Positions 53,866 through 64,000 of a stretch of 64,000 nucleotides of DNA are shown here, in pieces. The notes beneath the pieces were generated by a model. That model searched no databases. It was not told where the DNA came from and worked only from the letters and a program-made list of their open reading frames with translations. Origin of the DNA: Pyrenophora tritici-repentis (taxonomy: Eukaryota > Ascomycota > Dothideomycetes > Pleosporales > Pleosporaceae); contig NC_089397.1 of the NCBI RefSeq assembly GCF_003171515.1, positions 1,426,001-1,490,000 of the forward strand. Direction: 5' to 3'. The stretch's first letter is position 1. Each line of letters opens with the position of its first letter. The position numbers and the translations under genes are program-made.

Positions 53866-56800
53866 TCATTCATCATCTGAATCGTCATCGACGACCCGCC
53901 TAGCTCTCTTTCTAGGCACCATGGACACATCCTCCGCTTCAGATTCCGAGTCTACAACTACTGCTTGCCTTTTACTCACACCATTTCCAGGCTTCTTGAG
54001 CGGTGACTCATCATCGCTATCGCTACTGACAACCGCATCGTTGTCAGTCACATCGCTCGTAAATATCTTCTCACGCCTTGGCGTTCTCTTTGGTCTAGCA
54101 GCCTTGACGACTGCTTGCGTGCCTGCTCCAACGCCATTGAAGTCAATGCTGGGGAGACTAGAAGTTGGGACTATCTCCTCTACCCCTTCTTCGACAATGA
54201 AGCTCGCCAGCTCCGAATCAAGCAGATATGCTTGTGTATCTTGTGGCTCGTCTGCACCTGCTGTGTCATCGGAGCCGATCGTGTCAGCTTGAGATGCAAG
54301 GCGAAAACGGGGATCTGTTGGTGGCGGTGAGGATTCATCGCCCTCCTGAGCATGGCCAGATACACGCCAGTCCGGCGTCTTCGTTCTCGGAGTCTCACTA
54401 GTCGCTCTAACCTGATGAATAGGCGTCTCCACAGCAGCCTTGTCCTTTCGCGGCCGAGCACGAGGCGCCGGGGTCTTTGGGGCCATAGGACTAACATTTT
54501 CTTGAGGCTCTGGACCTAGCTTTTGCTTGGCCTTTGGTGCTGCTGCCTTTTTCGGTTTGGCCGGCTCCTTTGCTTTAGCCTTGGGTACCGGCTTTGCTCT
54601 GCCTATTGGAAGGCTCTGTGAGGCGGGATGATCGTCCTCCCATATGTCCTCCTCGATCACCGGAGCTACTTCTGTATTCGAGACGACAAAACCGTCGTCT
54701 ACATTTAATTCGCAGTCGGAGTAGCGCAAATCACGCTTCAAAGCATCGAGGCGGTCGTTGTCCATGTCGTGCATGCGCTGCATCGTACCAGCAAAAGCCC
54801 GCGTGACACGACCCGGACCGATTCGATGATTCGTATGAGGCAAAACCCGCTGCCGCTCGGGATACTTCCCCAGGTCAAGCATGCCGACCGTGGGTGCCTC
54901 ATCATCGTCGAAGACAGTCTGGTACCGGCTCTCTAGATCACGAGTAGCTGCATCATCCAGTAAGACCGACTCCAATGACGGTACTGCAAAGAGCTCCTCG
55001 CTAGGATAGACGGAAACTGCTGCTTTCTTCCCACGACCCTTTGCTACAATCTCTTCGCCCATTCGCCCTGCAGTGACAAAACCGGTGATGACGTCATCGG
55101 GCATATGGAATTTCTTGGGAGGTTTCTTGGTCCGCCGGCCCTTCTTTGGCACAGGAAGCCAGTCTTGCTGCTGTGAGTTTTCGACTGGTATGTCTACAAC
55201 TCGTCGGTCAACGACGGGTTTTACGTCTGACGGTAGGATTCTCCGAGAAACATACTCGTGAAAGTTGAAGTGCGTGCCATTTGCTATAAGCTCCTGCATC
55301 TTGAGGTAACTATCGTTAGCTTTGTTAGCATCATTCTCCTCCTTGCCTTGCATCTGGAGCATAACGATCCTTCCCTCGCGTTTTCGCCCTGTACGGCCCA
55401 TCCGCTGCAACATACGGATAGGTGATGCTTTTGAGTCGTAGCAGATGATGAGGTCAACCTCGCCAATGTCCAGACCCTCTTCACCAATCGAGGTAGCAAT
55501 AAGTGTGTTGAATTCACCATTTTTGAACTTTTCGACAGCCTCTAGCTGGTCTTTCTGGGTCATGCCTTCCGAGTTCTTTCCGTGTGCTTGTCCCACGAAG
55601 ATACGAGGGCGAATCATTGGTTCGTGTCTCTTCAAAATGCGCGCAATTTCCTCAGCACTGTCACGAAAGTGGGCGAATACCATGATCCTTGTCTGTGAAG
55701 GAGGCGCACCGTCAACGTTCCGGCCGTCACCTGCGTTCATGAAGTGGTCGAGGATGACTTGCTGCAGATATTCTAATTTGGGATGACCGACAAAGTTGTC
55801 GTCAGTGATCCATCCTTGGAGGCGCACCATGAGCTTCTTCCATGCGTCACTATCGAGAATCTGCTTCTTGTACTTGGATTTTGTCTTGGTGGCCTCGTCT
55901 TGAAACTCTTTCATCTTGACGTAAAAGGGACCCATGCCGTGAAACTTCAGCAGATCCATGCCGTGCGAGATGGATGCAAGAATGGCAAAGATGGTGTGTA
56001 CTGTGCTCTGAAGGCCTCGGTTTGCGTTACGGCCAATTTCCATGAACCATTTCTTCTTAGCTTGCTGACAACCGAAAGGTGTCAGATCGCGAGGATTCTT
56101 GCTCCAATATGCGTTCAAACCAGCGACAGTGTTTACCAGCGGTTGCAGAGCTTCGCTATAGAGATCCATACACATCTCCATCTCGTCGGTGTTCTGGAAA
56201 ACTTGCTTTTCAATCTTTCGCTGGTGCACATAGCTGCAAATGTCCATGGAGTTTTCTGTTCGGATCTCCACTCGAGAGATCTCGAGACCATCGATAACCT
56301 TCTGGACTGACTCCACATCAGCGCCAGGCGTTGCTGTTAAAGCCACTACCCGAAAACTCGTGTTGAAGCGTCGGAGAAAGCTCACAACTTCGACATATGC
56401 ATAGGCACCGGTTGCCCGATGTGCTTCGTCGACAACAAGCAACACAATCCTCTTCGGATCTGCATATCCGGATTTGAGATCATTGAGCAGAGTTTGGGGA
56501 GTCATGAAGAAGACTCTCTTATCTTTCCACTCCTCTGCTCTCAGGCCAGTTTGAACCCCCCCGGTGAGCATTGTGGTACACGAGCGTGGTATACCCGCGA
56601 TTTTATAACAAGCCTCGATTTGTTGGGCTACTAATGGTTTCGTCGGGGCGACAAAGACTATCTGCGCATCAAGCGTCCATCGAAACCAGTTGAGAATGAT
56701 GGTCGCTGCAATGAAGGTTTTGCCGAGACCGGTGGGGAGGGCGACTAGCAAATTGTGAAAAAGACCTCTCTGGACGATGTTGAACTGATAGTCTCGGATG

Positions 56801-57831
56801 GTGCCCAGATTTGTCGGATATACCCATGTCTTGATAGCTTCTGGGTTAAGTTTGTGGTGCGTCGGCGGTTCTGCTTTCTGATCGACGACGAAGTTGTACC
56901 GCTTGTTTGCCTGTGAGGGCGCGATTTGGCCATCAACCCCAGCGCGCCCAAACAATGTGGTTTGACGGAGGCCTGTCTGAGGTGTTACAAGATGCCTGCG
57001 GGCACCGGCGACTTCCACCTCGCCCTGCTTCTGTGGCGACGAAGACGAGGAAGAGAAGGCGTCAGACGGCAAGTCTGCCAGCTCAGTGGAAAAATCATAT
57101 TCAGTCGCGGTATCTCTCTTTCCTGCGGCAGTCTCCAGTCGTGGGGTCTCCTCAAGTTCGATAGGCGAGCTCAAAAGATCTGGAGACGATGGTGCTTGCG
57201 GTGTCGGTCGGGAAGAGATCGACTGCCTACCCGGCAATGCCATTGTCTTCGTTGCGTCTAACCCAGTCCACTTGGCGGGCTCAGAGGGCTCGGAAGGTTT
57301 GTGTACGCCAATCATGGTAGTTGGTTTCGCCCATATTGCTCCTCTCGGCTTCCAAGGTGGCGAATGCACTTGTGGTGGCTGCGTGTAGAATACATCTGTC
57401 ATGTCCATATTCATAGTAGGAACATGAATGCACTCTTGGCGTTTATTCGCGCGCGACTCTTGTACGGGAGATGCATCGTCGTCTTCAAAGGTGGTGTTCC
57501 CGGGTTGATTTGATTGCGCTTTCTTCTTTCGACTTGGAGGTCCGGTGTGTTCACGAGACGACCGACTCTCCTTGCCTATATCGGATAATGTACGGTCAGA
57601 CCCATAAGCATCGTCTCCGTCTTCATCAGACGATACGAAGGGCCCTCGCCGACGGCCATGATGGGCGTTGGGCGGAATGGACGCTGTCCGCTCATTTGTG
57701 CTGATCTTCCGCCGCTTGGCCGGCCTCGGTGAGGGCAGAAATGCAGGCGTGTTTTCCTTCTCAGCCTGGGTTGCGGCATCCAGGAACTCGGTGTCATCAA
57801 ACTCGTCGCCGTACTCGTCGCTGTCATCCAT
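53866..57831 (-). CDS. MPH1: ATP-dependent DNA helicase Mph1 (FANCM family)
   Basis: An intronless frame of 1,321 residues from ATG 57831 (MDDSDEYGDEFDDTEF); another ATG eight codons upstream at 57855 is in frame. A disordered N-terminus with FxxR-like patches is followed by the SF2 helicase core: LVALPTGLGKTFIAATI (Walker A), VFVAPTKPLVAQQ, VDEAH (DEAH box), VALTATPG (motif III), then after an insert the C-terminal lobe with VFAHFRDSAEEI, LIATSIGEEGLDIGEVDLIICYD and QRMGRTGRKREGRI. The basic C-terminal third has KKGRRTKKPPKKF and AT-hook-like stretches. FANCM/Mph1 unwinds D-loops and remodels stalled forks, channelling repair toward non-crossover outcomes. Confidence 0.96.
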   Translation of the reverse strand: MDDSDEYGDEFDDTEFLDAATQAEKENTPAFLPSPRPAKRRKISTNERTASIPPNAHHGRRRGPFVSSDEDGDDAYGSDRTLSDIGKESRSSREHTGPPSRKKKAQSNQPGNTTFEDDDASPVQESRANKRQECIHVPTMNMDMTDVFYTQPPQVHSPPWKPRGAIWAKPTTMIGVHKPSEPSEPAKWTGLDATKTMALPGRQSISSRPTPQAPSSPDLLSSPIELEETPRLETAAGKRDTATEYDFSTELADLPSDAFSSSSSSPQKQGEVEVAGARRHLVTPQTGLRQTTLFGRAGVDGQIAPSQANKRYNFVVDQKAEPPTHHKLNPEAIKTWVYPTNLGTIRDYQFNIVQRGLFHNLLVALPTGLGKTFIAATIILNWFRWTLDAQIVFVAPTKPLVAQQIEACYKIAGIPRSCTTMLTGGVQTGLRAEEWKDKRVFFMTPQTLLNDLKSGYADPKRIVLLVVDEAHRATGAYAYVEVVSFLRRFNTSFRVVALTATPGADVESVQKVIDGLEISRVEIRTENSMDICSYVHQRKIEKQVFQNTDEMEMCMDLYSEALQPLVNTVAGLNAYWSKNPRDLTPFGCQQAKKKWFMEIGRNANRGLQSTVHTIFAILASISHGMDLLKFHGMGPFYVKMKEFQDEATKTKSKYKKQILDSDAWKKLMVRLQGWITDDNFVGHPKLEYLQQVILDHFMNAGDGRNVDGAPPSQTRIMVFAHFRDSAEEIARILKRHEPMIRPRIFVGQAHGKNSEGMTQKDQLEAVEKFKNGEFNTLIATSIGEEGLDIGEVDLIICYDSKASPIRMLQRMGRTGRKREGRIVMLQMQGKEENDANKANDSYLKMQELIANGTHFNFHEYVSRRILPSDVKPVVDRRVVDIPVENSQQQDWLPVPKKGRRTKKPPKKFHMPDDVITGFVTAGRMGEEIVAKGRGKKAAVSVYPSEELFAVPSLESVLLDDAATRDLESRYQTVFDDDEAPTVGMLDLGKYPERQRVLPHTNHRIGPGRVTRAFAGTMQRMHDMDNDRLDALKRDLRYSDCELNVDDGFVVSNTEVAPVIEEDIWEDDHPASQSLPIGRAKPVPKAKAKEPAKPKKAAAPKAKQKLGPEPQENVSPMAPKTPAPRARPRKDKAAVETPIHQVRATSETPRTKTPDWRVSGHAQEGDESSPPPTDPRFRLASQADTIGSDDTAGADEPQDTQAYLLDSELASFIVEEGVEEIVPTSSLPSIDFNGVGAGTQAVVKAARPKRTPRREKIFTSDVTDNDAVVSSDSDDESPLKKPGNGVSKRQAVVVDSESEAEDVSMVPRKRARRVVDDDSDDE

Positions 57832-58296
57832 GGCCCGAGTGAGGAAAGACAACAACAGTGCTCGGTGGAGGCGTTGGTCAGGTGAAGGTCACGACGCGTC
57901 GTTTTCTAGCGTTCTAGCGCGTTCAATGAGAGTGGGTTGGCCCGCACTGGGAAGGAGGACCCTGCAAAGCGCCTTCCACATGTAAGGTTCAGCCGACGCG
58001 CATTTCAGATGACGCCGGCGGGCCGGCAAGCGTTACCAGGCTGGGCATAGCAAAAAGCCAATATAAGCGCAGCAAAGCGAGTCGCCTTACCCCTATGCAA
58101 CGACTAGCTTAACGTGGTCGGTGCAATAAAAGCTAGGTGTCTGCCCCGGATTTTGTCTGCATACGCCTACGTCTACACACTCGTTTTTTGTTGAATCCTT
58201 CTACGCTCTTTAATCCTACCTACTCCAATAATCATACTAATAAACGTTGCACCTAACCTGTAACGCCGTTACCGTACCACCAACACCACCATCACC
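57832..58296. other. Divergent promoter, MPH1 / GPI-protein gene
   Basis: Contains GC-rich CGACGCGTCG-like sequence near 57890-57900 on the MPH1 side, an MCB-like ACGCGT core (57895-57900), consistent with cell-cycle control of a DNA-repair gene; inference only. Confidence 0.4.
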
Positions 58297-58943
58297 ATGA
58301 AGTTCTCCACCGTCCTCTTCTTCGCCATTGGCGCCGTCGCTACCCCCCAGAATGCTCCTACCACCAGCGCTCCCTCGGCTGCCTCTCCCTCTGGCCTCAC
58401 TCCCGCTGTCAGCTGCGCCCTCGCCTGCAACCCTGGCGATGTCACCTGTCAAGCCGCATGCTTGGGCAACGCGCGCCCGAACGCGTCCCAGGCTATCGAG
58501 ACCAACGAGTGCGCCGCCAAATGCGACCAAGGCGACGGCTCCACCCCCGCTTCGCAGAAGTACGCCAAGTGTGTCGACGCCTGCATCAACAGCCTTTTCC
58601 CCAGCACCCAGACGGCCTTCAACAACGCTCCCGCTGGTGCCGGTGCCGCGCCTGCTTCCAGCGCTGGCGGCGACTCTGCTGCCGCACCCACCGGCACCTC
58701 CAACCCTACTGGTACTCACGGTGGTACGTTCTCCATTTACTCACACCCAACATGCCGAATGCATTACAAACGCAATTTTGAATTTTCACTGACTGTTGAA
58801 TAGGAAATGCTGGCCGCCCCACTGGTACCAACGCCTCTGGCTCTTCCGCTCCCCAGGGCACTGGCGCGTCTGGCGCCGCTGGCAAGGCTTCTGCTGGCAT
58901 TGGTGCCGGTCTTGCCGGTCTCTTGGCTATCTTCGCTTTGTAA
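58297..58943 (+). CDS. GPI-anchored Cys-rich cell-surface protein
   Basis: Exons 58297..58723 and 58804..58943 (80-nt intron) give 188 residues. A signal peptide (FSTVLFFAIGAVATPQ) is followed by a Ser/Ala/Pro linker and a domain with eight Cys arranged as four C-x3-C pairs: CALAC, CQAAC, CAAKC and CVDAC. A Gly/Ala/Ser/Thr-rich stretch and a hydrophobic tail (IGAGLAGLLAIFAL) form a GPI-attachment signal. The Cys spacing differs from the CFEM pattern, so it is not called CFEM. Codon use is highly biased (C-ending), suggesting strong expression. Likely a structural or adhesive wall protein. Confidence 0.85.
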
Positions 58944-61900
58944 ATCTAGCCAAAAACGTTACCATTTGATGTCGACATGATGCACATGTATCGACGATCC
59001 GATGGCTTGGAAAGAAACGTTGCGGTGTGGGGATGCAAGGGCCCAAGCCGTTGTGATTTGTGGTGCCACCTCACATCATGTCGGCATGGATGCCCTTGCT
59101 GTATTGGGTTGGGTTGTTTGAAGTATTGTTTCACTGAAGTCGGTAGTTGGTGAATTGAATATTTGTTATTATTGAGCTTGACCGAATTGCCCTAGATTGT
59201 GTGAGTGAAATGAGGTTGTCGCGTGGAGGGGGATCAGCACTAGGGCTGTTAGCGCAGGCGCGTGCTTCAATGCAGGTCAGCGCATCCCAGAACGGCATCA
59301 TCTCGGGACGCACATGTCATCGAAGGCCCCACAGAGCAGAGACGGTGACAAGCGGCCACCCACCTCGTCAGAGAAGGTTGAGAAAATTTCAGAAACGAGA
59401 TCTGGCGACGGTGAAAAGAGACGCTTTTGCGCTTTCCTCCAAACAAAATTGCCAGGATTGCCTAACGTCCAAGTGTGAACTTTGCCGTGTTTCGGTCGTC
59501 TAGTCCCATCTGGGCGAGCGGGACCTTGTCAGCAGACCTCATTGTGCTCCAACGGCAACCTTCAACTGACGAACAAAGTAAAAGCAGCTGGAATGCTCAA
59601 GGGAAAAATATACCTGGGGAAATGACGAATTTTGACTTCGGTCCGAGAGGATAAGAGACTGCATGGTTGAAGGAAAGGGGTATGTGCCGTTGACGGGCGG
59701 AGAGTGGTGGCCCGAGGCAGATAGGAGCGCGCCAACCCTTTGGTTTATTGACGTCTGACGATTGCGACACACTCGGAAAGTGCTTTTTTGGTAATTGCTT
59801 GGTATTATTTTTCCTATTGTACTCGGCACCATGGAAGCATTCTGGAACAATAGTTCGCATCGCGGTAATCACCCGCATTCTTCGTTGGTAGTGCTTGCTA
59901 CTTTTTTGGATATCCGAAACCCCTCGGCACCCTTTGTGCTCATTAAGAGTAGCTTGTCCTCGATATGTGTAGGCCATGGTACTAACGTGTTGGGGCGTGG
60001 AGACGTACCGGCAGACAGCAGCAAATCAACGTTACCTTGGATCTGCGCGCCCTGTCTGCAACGACTCAAAGTCGGCAATAGCCCTCCATATGCGGGCTTC
60101 AGTGCGAATACCAAAAATAGTGACGTCTGTTTTGCGCGCTGTTCACAACTGTCCACAGCCTCTGCTCGTCGTTTCCGATACTGGCTCCTTAGTCACCAGT
60201 GCGGTGGGCGGGCTGCCAGCAGTTGGATGGGCGCACAGTGATGGGATGACCCTTGCAATGGCAGATCTATCGCCTTCCGCGCAGGACCGAGCATTCCCGT
60301 GGTCATATCGGCCGTGTATTGACAGAGTGACGGTTGGGGAGTGTTTCGGGACGCATAGATACTCTCAGACACCATCTAGTGGCCATGTCACCATGTGTCG
60401 ATGCCTTTACGGCTTACTTGTCGGCATATGCAAGGTGAAAAAGCAAAGTACAGGCCTTGGCAGGCACCTAGGTAGAGTTACGGCAGCTGGTGTTGCGAGC
60501 TGATGTGCCAGCTATTACGAAGCGAACATGGGCAATGCGTAGACATGGTTTTGGACGACCGACGCAACGAATGAGAGGCATGCAAAGTGACGCTGATGAG
60601 GATTGGCTGGGCTGCAGGCAGTGTTTCGAGGGGCGACAAGGCAGCCGAAAACGACATGACTGAATCGATCTGCTAGCGTGTGCAGATGTGCCCTGTCTAA
60701 GTTACCTAGTAATGCCGCTGGGTAATCCCGCGAACCGAACGGCTGCATCACCGCTTCGCAGCAAGACGTGCGACACACACAACTGCAACCATGAGCGCAG
60801 TTTAGTAGCCACCACCGGCGGCGCGTCGACCATGGACACGATCGGGCCGTCTGAGACTGGGCTGATGTGGCCGGAACAGGTGGATGTGTAAGAGAGTCAG
60901 ACGCGAACAGGCTTAGCAGGGCATGCCGCGGAAGGAACAAAATGCAGCACTGTGGCGCTATACAAGTTCCAGTCGCCGCGCTGGCCCTTCACAAACATGC
61001 TGCCAGCGGGCGTGACGCAATGTGTGCTGTGGACCGATGCGGCATCCATCCACGGGTCTTGGTCAAAACGAGCTGCGAGGTGTCGTTAGACCCTTGTTCG
61101 GCGCTAAAGCGGATTAGTATGTCGTTAGACCACCATACATCGCCTCCTTCAACCTTCGTCGCTGTGCCCACGCCATGAAAGCGCCTCTTGTAGCAATCTT
61201 GTGCCCTGGATCAGACGCTGGAGCGCGCGTTGGAGATGGCTAGCTGCAGGAATGTTGCCTGGAATTGATGGCCCTGAGCAGTCACCCAGACGCTTTCTTG
61301 CCTGTCCGCTGGCCTACTACCGGCGGCATGACTGAGACAAGCGGAGAAGGTGCAAATAGTAGAGATAGTCGCCGCATGATGAGTGCGTTACTGGTATATG
61401 CTGGACAGGGGTAGTGGAGATCGTTGGTGGACGGAGCGTGTGAACATGGACATGCAAAAACCATCAAAGACAGGACTGGGAGGAACAAGAGATGCATCAA
61501 CGTCAACGCCCCCGTCGGCTCCCGAAGCGGGCACCACTGCGGCGTGGGAAGGCGCGGCTGCGGCCGCGAGGGTGCTGCTGTTGGCAGCACCGATGAGAAA
61601 GATGAGATATGCGTAAGAAAGAACTAGGTCCCACGGACGTAGCCCTGGGCCTAGCTTGGCACCGTTAGACCCATACTACAGCGAGTCTATCCCGCCCTCG
61701 CCATCTCTGAATTCCTTCAACCACTGCTCCCTTCTTCACTAATCCCCACACACCACGCCGGCTCTCGTCTAATCGCGAAACAATTCCTGTTTTCGCCATC
61801 GGCCCCATCGAGCCAACGGTCAGGATACCCCAAATTAACTACATCTAACCCTCGACGCACCAAGTTCGCGTGAATGCGCCCATGGGCAATCCCATGCTGC

Positions 61901-62033
61901 GTTGATATCCGCCTGTGACGGGCCTTCACTCCACCACCACCCTGGCGACTGCCCGCGCCCGGCCTGAAAGCCTTCTTCGCTGTCCTTTGGTCCGTCCTTA
62001 GTTTTGATTCTGTCTTCTCTTACAGACTTGATC
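58944..62033. other. 3.1-kb region without a recognisable gene
   Basis: Scattered short open frames on both strands, none with a family match, splice-consistent extension or coding-like composition. It precedes SNT2 and may include a long regulatory region, an unannotated non-coding RNA or an unknown lineage-specific gene. No transposon ends were identified. Confidence 0.5.
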
Positions 62034-64000
62034 ATGGCGGACACGAAGAACGGCGGAGGCGAGGCCCCGTCCTCGACTGCTGGGGATCAGTCCAATGCCC
62101 CATCACCGCGCAATCAGGATGGCGCGCAAAGCAATCAACAGCATCAACCTAGCGCTGCGTCAGAAGTAGCGCCTTCAGGATCCACTAGCAAGGCTTCTTC
62201 CACCAGAAATTCCACTCCGGCTGCTTCTTTGGAGACACCGCAGCCTGCACAAGACCCCAACGACGCGTCCTCTGCCATGGAGGACGTGCAGATGACATCG
62301 GAAACAGCCAATTTCCCATCATCCAAGGCCAAGTCGTCATCAAAAGAGCCCGAGCAGAATGGTGAGGCTCCATCATCATATGGCACGCGGTCGCGCGGCC
62401 GTCCCGGCAGGTCGCGTCCCAATTATGCTGAAGACACTGAAATTGACTTTGAAGTGGGAGCTGCGCCCACCAACGGTAACGTGTCTGATCCGCCGTCGCG
62501 TAATTCGGTGGCTCCCGACAGCGGCCTTCCTTCCAATGTGAGTGGGAAAAAAGGTTCCGGCTCTGCGCAAGGCAATGCGTCGTGGGGTAATTCCGGAACC
62601 AACACCAAAGATAACGCGGCAAATGCCAATATCCCGGCTCCATCAACCACTGCTGCACCAGCCCAGGCCAGCACACCACAGCCCCAACCTACAACCAAAC
62701 GGCGCAAAAATGCTGCTGCAAATGCCGCAAATGGAAGTCACGCGAGTACGGCTGCGCCAAGCCAGGCTGCGGCGAAACGCGCAAGTCAGGCCAACGCCGT
62801 GGTAGCCGCCAACAGCGCACGAGAGACTAACATGATGACTTTTGAGAACACTGGTGCCTTTCTCAAGGATGGGCACCTGGAGGCTGACGATGGCCAGATT
62901 ATCTCCGTTAATGGTAAGTCTTCATTTGTTTCAGGCGCAGCTGACGGCCGCTCCGTTACGCCAGCCACGTCTCGCGGCTTGTGGAGCGACTTCTAATTGG
63001 GTGTACAGATCAAGTGTACCTCGTGTGCGAGCCGCCCGGCGAGCCTTACTACCTCTGCCGGGTTATGGAGTTTATTCACGTCGACAATGACCCCAAGAAG
63101 AAAATCGAGTCTATGCGGGTGAACTGGTTTTATCGCCCACGAGATGTTCAGCGCTACAACAACGACACCCGTCTGGTGTATGCAACAATGCACTCAGATC
63201 TCTGTCCCATCGCATCCTTACGAGGAAAGTGCCAGATTTTGCATCGGAGCGAAATCGGCGACCTGGATGAGTATCGCAAGACCAAAGACAGTTTCTGGTT
63301 CAACCAAGTTTTTGATCGCTTCATCCATAGATGGTACGACGTCATTCCGGTCTCGTCTGTCATCAATGTACCCGACCGAGTCAAAAAAGCATTGGACGAG
63401 CGATGGAAGTACATCTGTCTAGAGACCAGTCGAGTCAAGGAGCTGACCAGCGCTGTCAAGAGCTGCAAGCGTTGTGTTGGATATTGCGCGGCGTAAGTTC
63501 TCATCGAGCCACCCACGTGACGAAGCTAACCCGAATAGGAATGACTCCGTCGAATGTGCCGTGTGCCACAATACATATCACATGAATTGTGTGCGGCCAC
63601 CACTTCTGAAGAAGCCATCTCGCGGGTTTGCCTGGGCTTGCGGCCCATGTAGTCGAGCCCAAGAGAAAAGGCTGGAGGCTCGCTTAGGCGCCACCAACGA
63701 GGATGCAGAAGAGGAGGAGGTTGTAGACGAGGAAGAAGAGGAAGGAAATGGCGAAACAAATTCGACCACTCCCGACCCTGAAACACACATCGACACGCAT
63801 CCTGCAACACAGGCCGAGATAGCCTTGGCTAAGATGTGGCCCATGCGATACCTGGGTATCCACTGTAGGGTAGAGGATGCGCTGCAATACGATGATCGGG
63901 CCATCTACCCACGTGCAAGTTCCCGGCTCGGACCACGACACCAAGCCAACGTCAATGTTTGGCACGGACATCCCGTCGAGTTTGTCAAACCGGCAGAGAT
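62034..64000 (+). CDS. SNT2: BAH and PHD domain chromatin regulator (Snt2 family), 5' part
   Basis: Exons 62034..62913, 63009..63492 and 63539 to beyond the window. A disordered Ser/Ala/Gln-rich N-terminus of about 280 residues with an RGRPGRSRP AT-hook-like patch precedes the BAH domain (DQVYLVCEPPGEPYYLCRVMEF, MRVNWFYRPRDVQRY, LRGKCQILHRSEIGDL). A PHD finger follows (CKRCVGYCAANDSVECAVC, HMNC, WACGPC) with the C4HC3 pattern spanning the second splice site, then an acidic stretch. In yeast Snt2 the order BAH-PHD-SANT-PHD is known, and the protein joins Ecm5 and the Rpd3 deacetylase to regulate stress genes. The later domains are expected beyond the window. Confidence 0.92.

Noticed and set aside
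54410..54435. A ninth ATAGGCGT match inside MPH1
   Set aside because: It lies in the MPH1 coding frame, which reads a different peptide, and lacks the rest of the motif; a chance match.
58420..58620. CFEM domain in the GPI protein
   Set aside because: Eight Cys are present, but in four C-x3-C pairs and not in the CFEM spacing.
59795..60241. 148-residue frame on the + strand
   Set aside because: No family resemblance, no splice-consistent extension, overlapping frames of similar size on the other strand.

Overview
The window is nuclear DNA of a filamentous ascomycete (Pezizomycotina, most likely Dothideomycetes/Pleosporales by gene content; this placement is inference). The signs are many short spliceosomal introns (about 45-70 nt) with GT...AG ends and CTAAC/CTGAC-type branch sites, fungus-specific families (HET, NACHT, fungal Zn-finger regulators, Snt2, Mph1), and transposons whose stop codons look like repeat-induced point mutation (RIP). 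No rRNA, tRNA, CRISPR array or prokaryotic operon was seen. All gene models were built by hand from reading-frame continuity, splice signals and family motifs.

Left part (1-20.4 kb), mostly metabolism. It holds the 3' part of a family III CoA-transferase, a mitochondrial 2-oxodicarboxylate carrier, a C2H2 plus fungal_trans regulator, a 3-hydroxyisobutyrate-dehydrogenase-like enzyme, a Rossmann-fold protein, and a carboxylesterase divergent from a lactonase-type metallo-beta-lactamase. A perfect 23-bp inverted repeat lies in that divergent promoter. Then come a Tc1/mariner element with perfect terminal repeats and one nonsense codon, a cytochrome P450, and a secreted GH3 beta-xylosidase.

Middle (20.5-44.7 kb). 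A MYND-finger gene is split by a 3.1-kb hAT element that landed in its intron (8-bp target duplication, transposase with five in-frame stops). After it come an ABM-domain monooxygenase, a large membrane protein, a PAQR/haemolysin-III receptor, a secreted S51 peptidase, a 5'-truncated AAA ATPase relic, a GT34 glycosyltransferase with repetitive stem and tail, several small membrane or disordered proteins, and a HET gene next to a NACHT gene.

Right part (45-64 kb). It holds a secreted S41 peptidase, a 2.8-kb interval with no conventional gene, ERO1 (with a candidate UPR element), a Cdc25/arsenate-reductase-like phosphatase, MPH1, a Cys-rich GPI protein, a 3-kb apparently empty stretch, and the 5' part of SNT2.

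The most unusual signal is in the interval 47.85-50.6 kb. Eight irregularly spaced copies of a short motif read on the minus strand as (K-x-x)-A-Y-F-x-x-L with synonymous codon variation. One copy lies just behind a signal peptide and a Lys-Arg site. This may be a secreted repeat-peptide precursor, intact or decayed, next to an S41 peptidase.
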